Assembly (NCBI GenBank): GCA_947628895.1
Contig: CANRBS010000006.1
Coordinates: 1-41,137 of the forward strand
DNA: 41,137 nt
Source: an uncultured Bacilli bacterium
Lineage (GTDB): Bacteria; Bacillota_I; Bacilli_A; RF39; UBA660
Reading direction: 5' to 3'
Shown here: in pieces, positions 15,459 through 23,976 of the stretch
How positions within the stretch are numbered: the first letter of the stretch is position 1
Layout: each line of letters starts with the position of its first letter
The notes under the pieces: generated by a model
The model's input: the letters and a program-made list of their open reading frames with translations, nothing else
Databases searched by the model: none
Told to the model about the DNA's origin: nothing
Translations under genes and position numbers: made by a program

Positions 15459-16769
15459 ATGAAAAAGAAAGTGTATATAGCTATGTCAGCTGATTTTATT
15501 CATAATGGACATATGAATATTATTGATGAAGGAGCAAAATACGGAGATGTAATTATTGGTCTTTTAACTGATGAAGCTATAGCAATGTATAAGCGTGCTC
15601 CATTATTAAATTATGAAAGTAGAAAACGTATTTTTGAAAGTTTTAAAAATGTAAAAGAGGTAGTAAAACAAGATACTCTAGATTATACTAATAATTTAAG
15701 AAAAATTAAACCTGACTATGTTATTCATGGAGATGATTGGCAAAAAGGCATTCAAAGTGTTATTAGAGAAAAAGTAATAGAAGTATTAAAAGAATGGGAT
15801 GGAAAACTAATTGAAGTTCCATATACTGTTGGAAGCAATTGTACAGATTTAGAAGAACAATATCGTTCTCTTACAAATACACCAGATAATAGACGTAGTA
15901 AACTAAAGAAGCTATTAAATTTAAAACCATATGTAACTGTTATGGAAGCTTCAAATGGTTTAAGTGGCTTAATTGTTGAAAATGCTAAAGAAGAAAATTT
16001 AGAAGAAGGCAAAGTCAAAGAGTTTGATGCAATGTGGGTTAGTAGTTTATGTGATTCAACATTTAAAGGAAAACCAGATATTGAATTAGTTGATTTAACA
16101 AGTAGAATTAATACTATAAATGAAATAATGGAAGTAACTACAAAACCAATTATTTTAGATGGAGATACTGGTGGAAAAACAGAGCATTTTGTATATAATG
16201 TTAAAACATTAGAAAGATTAGGAGTATCTGCAATTATTATTGAAGATAAAACTGGTCTTAAAAAGAATTCTTTATTTGGAACAGAAGTTAAACAAATATT
16301 AGAAGATCCAGATGTTTTTGCAGAAAAAATAAGAGAAGGTAAAAGTGCTTTAGCTACAAGAGACTTTATGATTTTTGCAAGATTAGAAAGCTTAATTGCT
16401 GGTAAACCAATTTCAGATGCATTATTAAGAGCTGATAAATATATTGATGCTGGTGCAGATGGTATTATGATTCACAGCAAAGAAAAAGATGGAGAAGATA
16501 TAAAGAAATTTTTAAAACAATTTAGAAAAAAATATAAAGAAGTTCCAGTAATAGTTGTACCTACAACATATAATCAATTTACTGAAGAAGAATTACATTC
16601 ATGGGGTGCAAATATTATTATTTATGCTAATCATTTACTTAGAAGTGCATATCCTGCTATGTTAAATACAGCAAAACAAATTTTAAAAGATGGCCGTAGT
16701 AAAGAAGCATCTGAAAAATATTGTACACCAGTAAAAGAAATATTATCAATTATACCAGGAGAGAAATAA
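15459..16769 (+). CDS. aepX: PEP phosphomutase with N-terminal cytidylyltransferase domain
   Basis: A 436-residue two-domain enzyme. Residues 1-135 are a TagD-like nucleotidyltransferase with the HNGH motif (15-18). Residues 155-436 are PEP mutase, with DGDTGG at 234-239 and the signature [10 protein letters not shown] at 262-271 that separates mutase from isocitrate-lyase relatives. It converts phosphoenolpyruvate to phosphonopyruvate, the committed step to almost all natural C-P compounds. The same fusion occurs in capsule loci such as that of Bacteroides fragilis. It is the first gene of the operon, with the decarboxylase gene one base away. Confidence 0.95.
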   Translation: MKKKVYIAMSADFIHNGHMNIIDEGAKYGDVIIGLLTDEAIAMYKRAPLLNYESRKRIFESFKNVKEVVKQDTLDYTNNLRKIKPDYVIHGDDWQKGIQSVIREKVIEVLKEWDGKLIEVPYTVGSNCTDLEEQYRSLTNTPDNRRSKLKKLLNLKPYVTVMEASNGLSGLIVENAKEENLEEGKVKEFDAMWVSSLCDSTFKGKPDIELVDLTSRINTINEIMEVTTKPIILDGDTGGKTEHFVYNVKTLERLGVSAIIIEDKTGLKKNSLFGTEVKQILEDPDVFAEKIREGKSALATRDFMIFARLESLIAGKPISDALLRADKYIDAGADGIMIHSKEKDGEDIKKFLKQFRKKYKEVPVIVVPTTYNQFTEEELHSWGANIIIYANHLLRSAYPAMLNTAKQILKDGRSKEASEKYCTPVKEILSIIPGEK

Positions 16770-16770
16770 A

Positions 16771-17883
16771 ATGATTGAAACTAAAGATTTTTTTGAGTAT
16801 TTAAAAAGTAAAAATTTTGACTTTTTTACAGGTGTACCAGATTCGCTTTTAAAAGATTTTTGTGCTTGTATAAAAGAAAATTGTGATACAACTCACAATA
16901 TTATTGCTGCTAATGAAGGAAATGCTGTTGCACTTGCAGCAGGTCATTATTTATCTTCAGGTAAATATGGTGTTGTTTATATGCAAAATTCTGGTATAGG
17001 TAATGCAGTAAATCCATTACTTTCTTTAGCAGATGAAGATGTATATCAAATACCAATGTTACTTATAGTAGGATGGCGTGGTGAACCTGGGGTTAAAGAT
17101 GAACCACAACATTTAAAACAAGGAAAAGTTACATTAGATTTATTCAAAGCAATGGATATTGAAACAATTATATTAGATGAAAATTATAAAGAACAATTAG
17201 ATTATATTTATAATTATTTACAAAACAATTCTAAACCAATTGCTTTAATTGTTAGAAAAAATACATTCACACCATATGAATTAAAATTAGATGAAAATAA
17301 TTATGAATTAAAAAGAGAAAAAGCATTATCAATTATATTAAACGAATTAGATAAAGATGACTTTATTGTATCTACAACAGGGAAAACATCTAGAGAAATT
17401 TTTGAACTTCGTGAACAAAGAAAAGAAAATCATCATCGTGATTTCTTAACAGTTGGTTCAATGGGTCATACATCTTCTATAGCATTAGGAATGTCTATTG
17501 GTACTGATAAAAATGTTTATTGTATTGATGGTGATGGATCATTTATAATGCATATGGGTTCTTTTGCAATAATACCAACAGTTGCAAAGAAAAATTTTAA
17601 ATATATTTTAATTAATAATGGAGCTCATGAATCAGTAGGAGGTCAACCAACTGTTGGATTTAATATTGATTTTACTAAATTATTAACATCATTAGGATTT
17701 AATAAAGTATTTGTTGCTAAAAATAAAGAAGAAATTATTGAAGGTGTTAAATCTTTAAAAGAAAATAGTTTACAAGCTTTAGTAATATATACAAAACTTG
17801 GTTCTAGAAAAGATTTAGGAAGACCAACCGTTTCTCCAGTTGAAAATAAAAAAGCATTAATGGATGAAATGAAAAGAGGATAG
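16771..17883 (+). CDS. aepY: Phosphonopyruvate decarboxylase (ThDP-dependent)
   Basis: A 370-residue thiamine-diphosphate enzyme. It has the catalytic Glu49 in NEGNAVALAAG, the ThDP-binding motif G254-DGS with NNG at 282-284, and the family segment ESVGGQPT. It decarboxylates phosphonopyruvate to phosphonoacetaldehyde, pulling the unfavourable mutase reaction forward. It lies directly after the mutase gene (1-base gap), so the pair is the standard phosphonate start. Length is normal for the family. Confidence 0.95.
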   Translation: MIETKDFFEYLKSKNFDFFTGVPDSLLKDFCACIKENCDTTHNIIAANEGNAVALAAGHYLSSGKYGVVYMQNSGIGNAVNPLLSLADEDVYQIPMLLIVGWRGEPGVKDEPQHLKQGKVTLDLFKAMDIETIILDENYKEQLDYIYNYLQNNSKPIALIVRKNTFTPYELKLDENNYELKREKALSIILNELDKDDFIVSTTGKTSREIFELREQRKENHHRDFLTVGSMGHTSSIALGMSIGTDKNVYCIDGDGSFIMHMGSFAIIPTVAKKNFKYILINNGAHESVGGQPTVGFNIDFTKLLTSLGFNKVFVAKNKEEIIEGVKSLKENSLQALVIYTKLGSRKDLGRPTVSPVENKKALMDEMKRG

Positions 17884-17884
17884 A

Positions 17885-18628
17885 ATGAAAGCAATAATTT
17901 TTAATTCAGGATTAGGAAAAAGAATGGGTGATTTTACTAATACTCATCATAAATCTATGGCTGTTTTAAATGATGGAAGCACAATTTTAGAAAGACAAAT
18001 AAAAATATTAAGTGAAAATGGAATTAAAGAATTTATTATTACAACTGGTCCATTTAGTGAACAAATAAAAGAGGTTTGTAATAAATTTAATGATTTATCC
18101 TTTACATTTGTTCAAAATGATATATATGATAAAACAAATTATATTTATTCAATGTATTTAGCAATACCTTATTTAAATGATGATTTTCTACTTTTACATG
18201 GTGATTTAGTATTTAATAAAGAATTAGTTGAAAAAATGTTAAATGATGAAAGACCTTCATTATGCTTGATAAATGAAACTAAAGAACTTCCTCAAAAAGA
18301 TTTTAAAGGAAGAGTAGAAAATGGACTATTAAAAGAAGTATCAATAAATATTTTTGATGATAATTGTTATGCTTTTCAACCATTATATAAATTAGACAAA
18401 GAAAGTATATTGAAATGGGCTAATAAAGTAAAAGAATTTGTTCAAAATGAAAATACTGGTGTTTATGCAGAAAATGCTTTAAATCAAATTTTATCTGAAA
18501 TGAAAATATATGCAATGTCATATAAAGATGATTATATTGATGAAATTGATAATTTAGATGATTATGAACGTGTAAAGGATCAAATAAGTGATTATGAAAG
18601 AAGCAAAACAAGAACAATTAATTTATAA
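17885..18628 (+). CDS. LicC-like nucleotidyltransferase, probable phosphonate cytidylyltransferase
   Basis: A 247-residue nucleotidyltransferase of the LicC/GT-A fold. The nucleotide loop GLGKRMG is at residues 9-15, HHKSM at 23-27 stands where sugar nucleotidyltransferases have PK, and a metal-binding Asp lies in LLLHGDLVF. LicC itself activates phosphocholine with CTP. In this operon the likely substrate is a phosphonate (2-hydroxyethylphosphonate, or 2-aminoethylphosphonate if a transaminase exists elsewhere), giving a CMP-phosphonate. It starts 1 base after aepY and overlaps the dehydrogenase gene. Substrate is inference. Confidence 0.82.
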   Translation: MKAIIFNSGLGKRMGDFTNTHHKSMAVLNDGSTILERQIKILSENGIKEFIITTGPFSEQIKEVCNKFNDLSFTFVQNDIYDKTNYIYSMYLAIPYLNDDFLLLHGDLVFNKELVEKMLNDERPSLCLINETKELPQKDFKGRVENGLLKEVSINIFDDNCYAFQPLYKLDKESILKWANKVKEFVQNENTGVYAENALNQILSEMKIYAMSYKDDYIDEIDNLDDYERVKDQISDYERSKTRTINL

Positions 18629-19691
18629 TAATTATGAATTATTTTTTAGAAATGATTTAAATATAAAACCATTAGTTGTATGTAAAGATTCAGCTAAACA
18701 AAATATTGTTTTTAAAGAAATAAAAAAGAAATATCCGGATTTAGTTATATTTAATAAATATAGTTCTAATCCTAAATATGAAGAAATTGTTGATGGAATT
18801 GAAGAATATAAAAAGAATAAATGTAACTTTTTAATTTCAATAGGTGGTGGAAGCTCTATTGATGTTGCTAAAACTATTAAAGCCTTTTTGAATTTAGATA
18901 ATAAAGAAAATTATTTAAATCAAAAAATAATTCCTAATGATATAAAACATTTAGCTGTACCAACAACAGCTGGAACAGGGAGTGAATCAACTTATTTTGC
19001 AGTAATTTATTATAATCATGAAAAGAAATCAATTTCTGATAAATCTTTACTTCCAGATTATGTAATTTTAGAAGCTAGTTGCTTAAAAGGTTTACCATCA
19101 TATCAAAAAAAATCAACATTATTAGATGCATTATGTCAAGCAATTGAATCATATTATAGTGTAAATTCTACTTCTGAAAGTCAAGAATATGCTAAGAAAG
19201 CAATTAAAATTATTTTAGATAATTATAAAAAATATATTGATGAAGATGAAAATACTTATTCTAAAATGTTAGAAGCTTCAAATTTGAGTGGTAAAGCTAT
19301 TTGTATTAGTAAGACAACTGCTGCTCATGCTATGAGTTATAAAATTACATCTTTATATAATATTCCTCATGGATATGCTGTTGCTTTATGTTTTCCACAT
19401 ATTTGGGAATATATGAATAATAATTTAGAAAAAACTATTGATCCAAGAGGAAAAGAATATGTAAAGAATACATTTAAAGAAATTTGTATGTTATTTAATG
19501 TTAATTCATACGAAGAAGTATATAAAGAATTTATTGAAATATTAAATACTTTAGATTTACCAATTACAGGAATTATTAAAGAAAAAGATTTAGAATTATT
19601 AACTAATTCAGTTAATGTTGAAAGACTAAAAAATAATCCAATTTCTTTAAATGAACAAACAATTAATGAAATTTATAAAAAATTATTGTAA
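18588..19691 (+). CDS. Iron-type alcohol dehydrogenase, probable phosphonoacetaldehyde reductase
   Basis: A 367-residue group III Fe-ADH. It has GGGSSIDVAKT at 87-97 (NAD(P) binding), PTTAGTGSE at 125-133, and metal ligands D180 and the His residues in TAAHAMSY and IPHGYA. The ligand that is His in FucO (four residues after the Asp) is Gln184 here (DALCQAIES). In phosphonate operons such enzymes reduce phosphonoacetaldehyde to 2-hydroxyethylphosphonate, and no transaminase (AepZ) is present as an alternative. GTG 18588 lies 7 bases after AAGGAT and is preferred over ATG 18594. It overlaps the upstream gene by 41 bases. Confidence 0.88.
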   Translation: MIMKEAKQEQLIYNNYELFFRNDLNIKPLVVCKDSAKQNIVFKEIKKKYPDLVIFNKYSSNPKYEEIVDGIEEYKKNKCNFLISIGGGSSIDVAKTIKAFLNLDNKENYLNQKIIPNDIKHLAVPTTAGTGSESTYFAVIYYNHEKKSISDKSLLPDYVILEASCLKGLPSYQKKSTLLDALCQAIESYYSVNSTSESQEYAKKAIKIILDNYKKYIDEDENTYSKMLEASNLSGKAICISKTTAAHAMSYKITSLYNIPHGYAVALCFPHIWEYMNNNLEKTIDPRGKEYVKNTFKEICMLFNVNSYEEVYKEFIEILNTLDLPITGIIKEKDLELLTNSVNVERLKNNPISLNEQTINEIYKKLL

Positions 19692-19710
19692 TATACTAAA
19701 AATAAATTTA

Positions 19711-19749
19711 AAAAAATTGAATAAAAAAACATTTTATTCAATTTTTTTA
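19711..19749 (+). terminator. Strong terminator of the phosphonate operon
   Basis: Sixteen-bp stem (19711-19726/19732-19747) with a 5-base loop and T-rich 3' arm. Confidence 0.8.
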
Positions 19750-19796
19750 TAGAAAAAATTCAATAAAATTCAAGTTGTACCTCAACTAAATTTATC

Positions 19797-19825
19797 TTGA
19801 TATGTACATATATACATGATATAAT
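19797..19825 (+). promoter_or_regulatory. Promoter of the YidC-fusion operon, with spacer near-palindrome
   Basis: TTGATA (19797-19802), 17-base spacer, TATAAT (19820-19825). The spacer holds an imperfect palindrome (ATGTACATATATACAT, 19802-19817) that could be an operator. A 70-base leader follows. Confidence 0.75.
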
Positions 19826-19901
19826 ATTAAAGACAAAAAGGGAGCTTTTGTATAAAAAAATAATTTTTATGATAAAGAATTATTGAAAGGTGGTAATCTT
19901 T

Positions 19902-21515
19902 TTGAAAAAATTAATATATTCATATATCCTTGTATTTTCTTTGTGCTTTATGTTATTAATTTATGAACCTATTATTATGTATGCAACAAATATTAATGAT
20001 TTTTGGTTTGATTTAAAAATAATGATAAAACCAGTATTTGTATTTTTTTTGTTAACTTTTTTAATAGGTTGTCTATTTTTTACAATAATTTATTTTGTAA
20101 ATAATAAGTTTTTTCAAAAAACAAAATTATATTATATAATGTTAATTTTGTTTTCAATTTGTTTTTTTGCTACATATATACAAGGAAATTATTTAATAGG
20201 TAATTTACCAGCTTTGGATGGAAGAAGTATTAATTGGAGTGGATATTTAAAAGAAAATATAGTTACATTAATAGTCTGGTTAGTAATTATTGGCATAAGT
20301 GTATTAATGATTAAAAAATTAAAAATAGAAAAAAGTGTAAAGATTTTTAGTTATGTATCACTTGTAGTATGTTTAATGCTTAGTACTTCATTAATAACAA
20401 CTTTAGTAAATAATAAAGCTTTTGTAAGTAAAGAAGGTTATTATGCAACTGATAAAAGTATAAATGATATATCTAGCAATAAAAACTTCTTGATTTTTAT
20501 GCTTGATGCAATAGATGAAGATACTTTTTATAAAGAATGGCAAAATAGAAGTGAGTATAAAGATTTATTTGATGATTTTACTTATTATACAGATGCAATG
20601 TCAGCATATGCATTTACTAGAGAATCAGTACCACAAATTTTAACTGGTTATTGGAATAAAAATGAAGAGGATTTTAGTGCATATGCAACTAATGCATATA
20701 ATAATTCTTCTTTATTTAAATCATTAAAAGATAATAACTATAAAATGAACATGTATGAAAATTATGTGGTTTGGAATGGTGAGCATTCATATAATATAGA
20801 AAATTTAGATCACATTGAAAATGCTAAAGTAAAATATTTTAAATTTTTTAAACAAGAACTTAGATATGTTTTATTTAAATATTTGCCATATAACTTAAAA
20901 AAGTATAGTAGAATTGATAGTATGGATTTTAATTTAACTATAAAAAAATTTACTATCGGTGATATTGAAAATTATAAAAATTTAACTGAAAATAAACTAA
21001 ATAAAATTGATTCAAATCTTTTCCAATTTTATCATATTGAAGGAGGACATGTACCTTTCAATGTTGATGAAAATTTAAATGAAATACCAAATGGTACTTA
21101 TGAACAAAAAGTATCTGCTTGCCTTAAAGTAATAAAAGCTTATTTGGATCGTTTAAAAGAAAACAATTCTTATGACAATTCAGTTATAATAATAATGGCA
21201 GATCATGGTTTTGATACTAAGGATATAACTTTAAATCGTTTTAATCCAATATTAATGATAAAAGGTATAAATGAAAAACATGAAACTATAATATCTGATC
21301 TTCCTGTATCTTATGATGATTTAAATAATGCTTATAATGATTTGTTATCAAATAAAAAAAGTACAGAACTTTTTGAAAATCGTAAAAAAGATAAAAAAAG
21401 AAATTTTATATTATATGAATATTTATATGAAAATCATATGGTTGAGTATAATACTACTGGTAGTGCAAAAGATATATCTAAATTTAAAGAAACAGGAAAT
21501 GTATTTGATAGGTAG
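19902..21515 (+). CDS. Membrane-bound alkaline-phosphatase-superfamily transferase
   Basis: A 537-residue protein with four to five N-terminal membrane helices (to about residue 175) and a large extracellular sulfatase-fold domain. Metal and nucleophile residues are visible: Asp202 in MLDAID, the likely nucleophile Thr239 in AFTRES, IEGGHVPF, and D434-H435 in MADHG. This resembles LtaS and EptA-type enzymes that move phosphoglycerol or phosphoethanolamine from lipid donors to surface polymers. Here it may transfer a phosphonate or glycerol-phosphate group (inference). The GTG at 19890 is inside the AAAGGTGG site, so TTG 19902, 8 bases downstream, is the likely start. Confidence 0.85.
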   Translation: MKKLIYSYILVFSLCFMLLIYEPIIMYATNINDFWFDLKIMIKPVFVFFLLTFLIGCLFFTIIYFVNNKFFQKTKLYYIMLILFSICFFATYIQGNYLIGNLPALDGRSINWSGYLKENIVTLIVWLVIIGISVLMIKKLKIEKSVKIFSYVSLVVCLMLSTSLITTLVNNKAFVSKEGYYATDKSINDISSNKNFLIFMLDAIDEDTFYKEWQNRSEYKDLFDDFTYYTDAMSAYAFTRESVPQILTGYWNKNEEDFSAYATNAYNNSSLFKSLKDNNYKMNMYENYVVWNGEHSYNIENLDHIENAKVKYFKFFKQELRYVLFKYLPYNLKKYSRIDSMDFNLTIKKFTIGDIENYKNLTENKLNKIDSNLFQFYHIEGGHVPFNVDENLNEIPNGTYEQKVSACLKVIKAYLDRLKENNSYDNSVIIIMADHGFDTKDITLNRFNPILMIKGINEKHETIISDLPVSYDDLNNAYNDLLSNKKSTELFENRKKDKKRNFILYEYLYENHMVEYNTTGSAKDISKFKETGNVFDR

Positions 21516-21524
21516 GTGTTGTTT

Positions 21525-23591
21525 GTGTTCTTGATAGATTTTTTAGGATTAATAATGAGATTTTGCTATAATTTATTTAAAAATTATGGTATAGCTATTA
21601 TATTTTTCACTTTAATTAGTAAGTTTGTATTATTACCACTTACAATTTGGGTACAAAAAAATTCAATAAAAATGGTAAAACTTCAACCTAAAATCAATCA
21701 AATTAAAATAAATTATTTTGGTGATAAAGATAAAATAGCAGATGAGCAATCTAAATTATTTAAAAAAGAAAAGTATAATGTATTTATATCTTTAATACCG
21801 CTTGCTATTCAAATTATACTATTATTAGGATTAATAGAAGTTATTAACAAACCATTAACATATATTGTAAATATATCTGATAATACAATAGAGCAATTAA
21901 AAAGTATTACAGTTAAAAATAATTCATTAAATCCAGAATCTTCTTCATTAGAATTAAATGTTGTAAGTGATATTCAAAATAATAATTATATAGATGAATA
22001 TAGTAAAATTGATAATAATAACATTGATAAAATTAAAGATTTAAATTTATCATTTTTAGGAATTAATTTAACATGGATTGCAAGTTCAAAATTAGGTATA
22101 GCTCTATTAGTTCCAATTTTGGCAGGATTAAGTTCTTTGATTTTATGTATCTTTCAAAATAGAATTAATGTTTTGCAATCTTCACAATCTACTGCAAATA
22201 AATATGGAACACTTATATTTTCAGTTGGATTATCATTATATTTAGGAATATTTGTTCCAGCAGGTGTTGCATTATATTGGGTATTTAGTAATTTGTTTTC
22301 TATTATTCAACAATTGCTTTTAAATTTATTTATTAATCCTAAAAAGTATATTGATTATGAAGCATTAGAAAAAACAAATTTAGAATTAAAAGAACTAAAT
22401 GAAATAAATAAGAAAAATAAAATGACAAGAGAGATGAAAATAAAATCTCGTAATGATTATAAAAAATTCTTTAAAATAATTAATAAACATTTAGTATTTT
22501 ATTCTGAAAGCAATGGATTTTATAAATATTTTAAAGGTTACATTGAATATATTTTAAATAATACAAATATAACAATTCATTATATAACTAGTGATTATAA
22601 TGATAATATCTTTGAATTAGCAAAGGAAAACCCACAAATTAAACCTTATTTTATTGATGATAAAAGATTAATAACATTAATGATGAAAATGGATGCTGAT
22701 GTTGTAGTTATGACAATGCCAGATTTAGATAATTATCATATAAAAAGAAGTTATTTAAGAAAAGATATTGAATATATATTTGTTCAACATAGTTTGTCTA
22801 GTATTAATATGACAATGCGTAATAGATGTTTAAATGCTTTTGACTCTATTTTAGCTTGTGGTCAAGATCAATATGACGAATTTGTTGAGATGGGTAAGTT
22901 ATTTAACTTAAATCAAAAAATAATAAAATGTGGTTATCCTCTAATTGATGATATGATTGAAGAATACAATAAAAATAAAGTAGAAAATAAGGTAAAGAAA
23001 ATTTTAATAGCACCATCTTGGCAAAAAGATAATATTATTGATTTATGTTTAGATAAAATTTTAGATAAATTAAAAGATAAAGATTATCAAATAATAGTAA
23101 GACCTCATCCACAACATGTAAGACATATGAAAGATAAATTTACAAAAATGCAAGAAGAATATAAGGATAATAAGAATATAATTATTCAAACAGATTTTTC
23201 TAAAAATGATACTGTTTTTAATGCTGATATTTTAATAACTGATTGGTCTAGTATATCATTAGAATATGCATTTGTAACAAAGAAACCAGTAATATTTATT
23301 GATACACCAATGAAAATAATGAATCCTGAATATAAAAAAATAAAAATTGAACCAATAAATATTTGGATTAGAGAAAAAATAGGTAAATTAATACCACTAA
23401 AAGATATTAAAAATATAGATAAAGAAGTAGATGAAATATTGAAAAATTATAAAAAATATCAAAGTGAGATTGAAAAAATTACAAATGAGCATGTTTACAA
23501 TATAGGTAAAAGTGGTGAAGTAGGTGCAGAATATATAATATCTGTTATTGAAGAAAAGATTAAAGAAAGAAAGGAGAAGGAAAATGAATAA
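21525..23591 (+). CDS. Fusion: YidC/Oxa1 insertase domain plus CDP-glycerol glycerophosphotransferase-like domain
   Basis: A 688-residue fusion. Residues 1-275 are YidC/Oxa1-like: FTLISKFVLLPLTI with a positive residue (Lys33) where YidC has its groove Arg, LQPKI and EQSKLFKKEKYN, later VPAGVALYWVFSNLFSIIQQ. About 90 extracytoplasmic residues are inserted after the second hydrophobic segment. Residues 305-680 are a TagB/TagF-like transferase: LIAPSW (494-499), VRPHPQ (R526-H528) and TDWSS (572-576), with its active site in the cytosol. It may polymerise or decorate a polyol-phosphate or phosphonate chain while the YidC part guides it or a partner into the membrane. TAGGTG (21513-21518) favours GTG 21525 over GTG 21516. 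Confidence 0.88.
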   Translation: MFLIDFLGLIMRFCYNLFKNYGIAIIFFTLISKFVLLPLTIWVQKNSIKMVKLQPKINQIKINYFGDKDKIADEQSKLFKKEKYNVFISLIPLAIQIILLLGLIEVINKPLTYIVNISDNTIEQLKSITVKNNSLNPESSSLELNVVSDIQNNNYIDEYSKIDNNNIDKIKDLNLSFLGINLTWIASSKLGIALLVPILAGLSSLILCIFQNRINVLQSSQSTANKYGTLIFSVGLSLYLGIFVPAGVALYWVFSNLFSIIQQLLLNLFINPKKYIDYEALEKTNLELKELNEINKKNKMTREMKIKSRNDYKKFFKIINKHLVFYSESNGFYKYFKGYIEYILNNTNITIHYITSDYNDNIFELAKENPQIKPYFIDDKRLITLMMKMDADVVVMTMPDLDNYHIKRSYLRKDIEYIFVQHSLSSINMTMRNRCLNAFDSILACGQDQYDEFVEMGKLFNLNQKIIKCGYPLIDDMIEEYNKNKVENKVKKILIAPSWQKDNIIDLCLDKILDKLKDKDYQIIVRPHPQHVRHMKDKFTKMQEEYKDNKNIIIQTDFSKNDTVFNADILITDWSSISLEYAFVTKKPVIFIDTPMKIMNPEYKKIKIEPINIWIREKIGKLIPLKDIKNIDKEVDEILKNYKKYQSEIEKITNEHVYNIGKSGEVGAEYIISVIEEKIKERKEKENE

Positions 23592-23859
23592 TAAAAAGGT
23601 GTTATTTGCTTCTTATACATTAATTGGATTAGGTACATATTTCTTACTTTCTCTTAATGTAAAAGCATACATAGATCCATCAGTAATGACATATGCTATT
23701 CAAGCAGTAGCAGGAGTAGTAATTGCAGTTGGAGCATTTGTAGGTATTTATTTTCGTAAAGCTAAGAAAAAAATTAGTAATAAATTAGGAATTGATGAAA
23801 ATAAAAATAAAGAAGTAGAAAAAGATGAAATAATAGTAAAGAATAAGAAGAATAAATAA
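23584..23859 (+). CDS. Small YIDP-motif membrane protein
   Basis: A 91-residue protein with an N-terminal hydrophobic segment ending in VKA (possible signal cleavage), then YIDPSVMTYAIQ, a second helix (VAGVVIAVGAFVGIYF) and a Lys-rich tail. Small proteins with [YM]IDPxxxxxxIQ are common beside alkaline-phosphatase-superfamily genes in surface polymer clusters, in my recollection, with no known function. ATG 23584 follows AAAGGAGAAGG. It overlaps the fusion gene by 8 bases, so it belongs to that operon. It may be a small subunit of the transferase complex. Confidence 0.8.
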   Translation: MNNKKVLFASYTLIGLGTYFLLSLNVKAYIDPSVMTYAIQAVAGVVIAVGAFVGIYFRKAKKKISNKLGIDENKNKEVEKDEIIVKNKKNK

Positions 23860-23884
23860 TTTTTAAGTTATTTGTTCTTTTTTT
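23850..23884 (+). terminator. Rho-independent terminator
   Basis: Ten-bp stem (23850-23859/23868-23877) with one G-T pair and an 8-base loop, followed by seven or more T. It overlaps the stop codon of the YIDP gene. Confidence 0.65.
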
Positions 23885-23909
23885 ATAATAAAATTTGTTA
23901 ATCTATAAT

Positions 23910-23939
23910 TTGACAGATAATTACTTTTTATGTTAATAT
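23910..23939 (+). promoter_or_regulatory. Promoter of the GT-C/UbiA block
   Basis: Perfect -35 TTGACA (23910-23915), 18-base spacer, TAATAT (23934-23939). Confidence 0.55.
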
Positions 23940-23976
23940 ATTTTTTAGTTAAAAAACATTTTAAAGGAGTGTCATA

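Noticed and set aside
21328-21534. Plus-strand open frame of 68 codons overlapping the transferase 3' end
   Set aside because: Lies in another frame of a well-supported gene and has no ribosome site.
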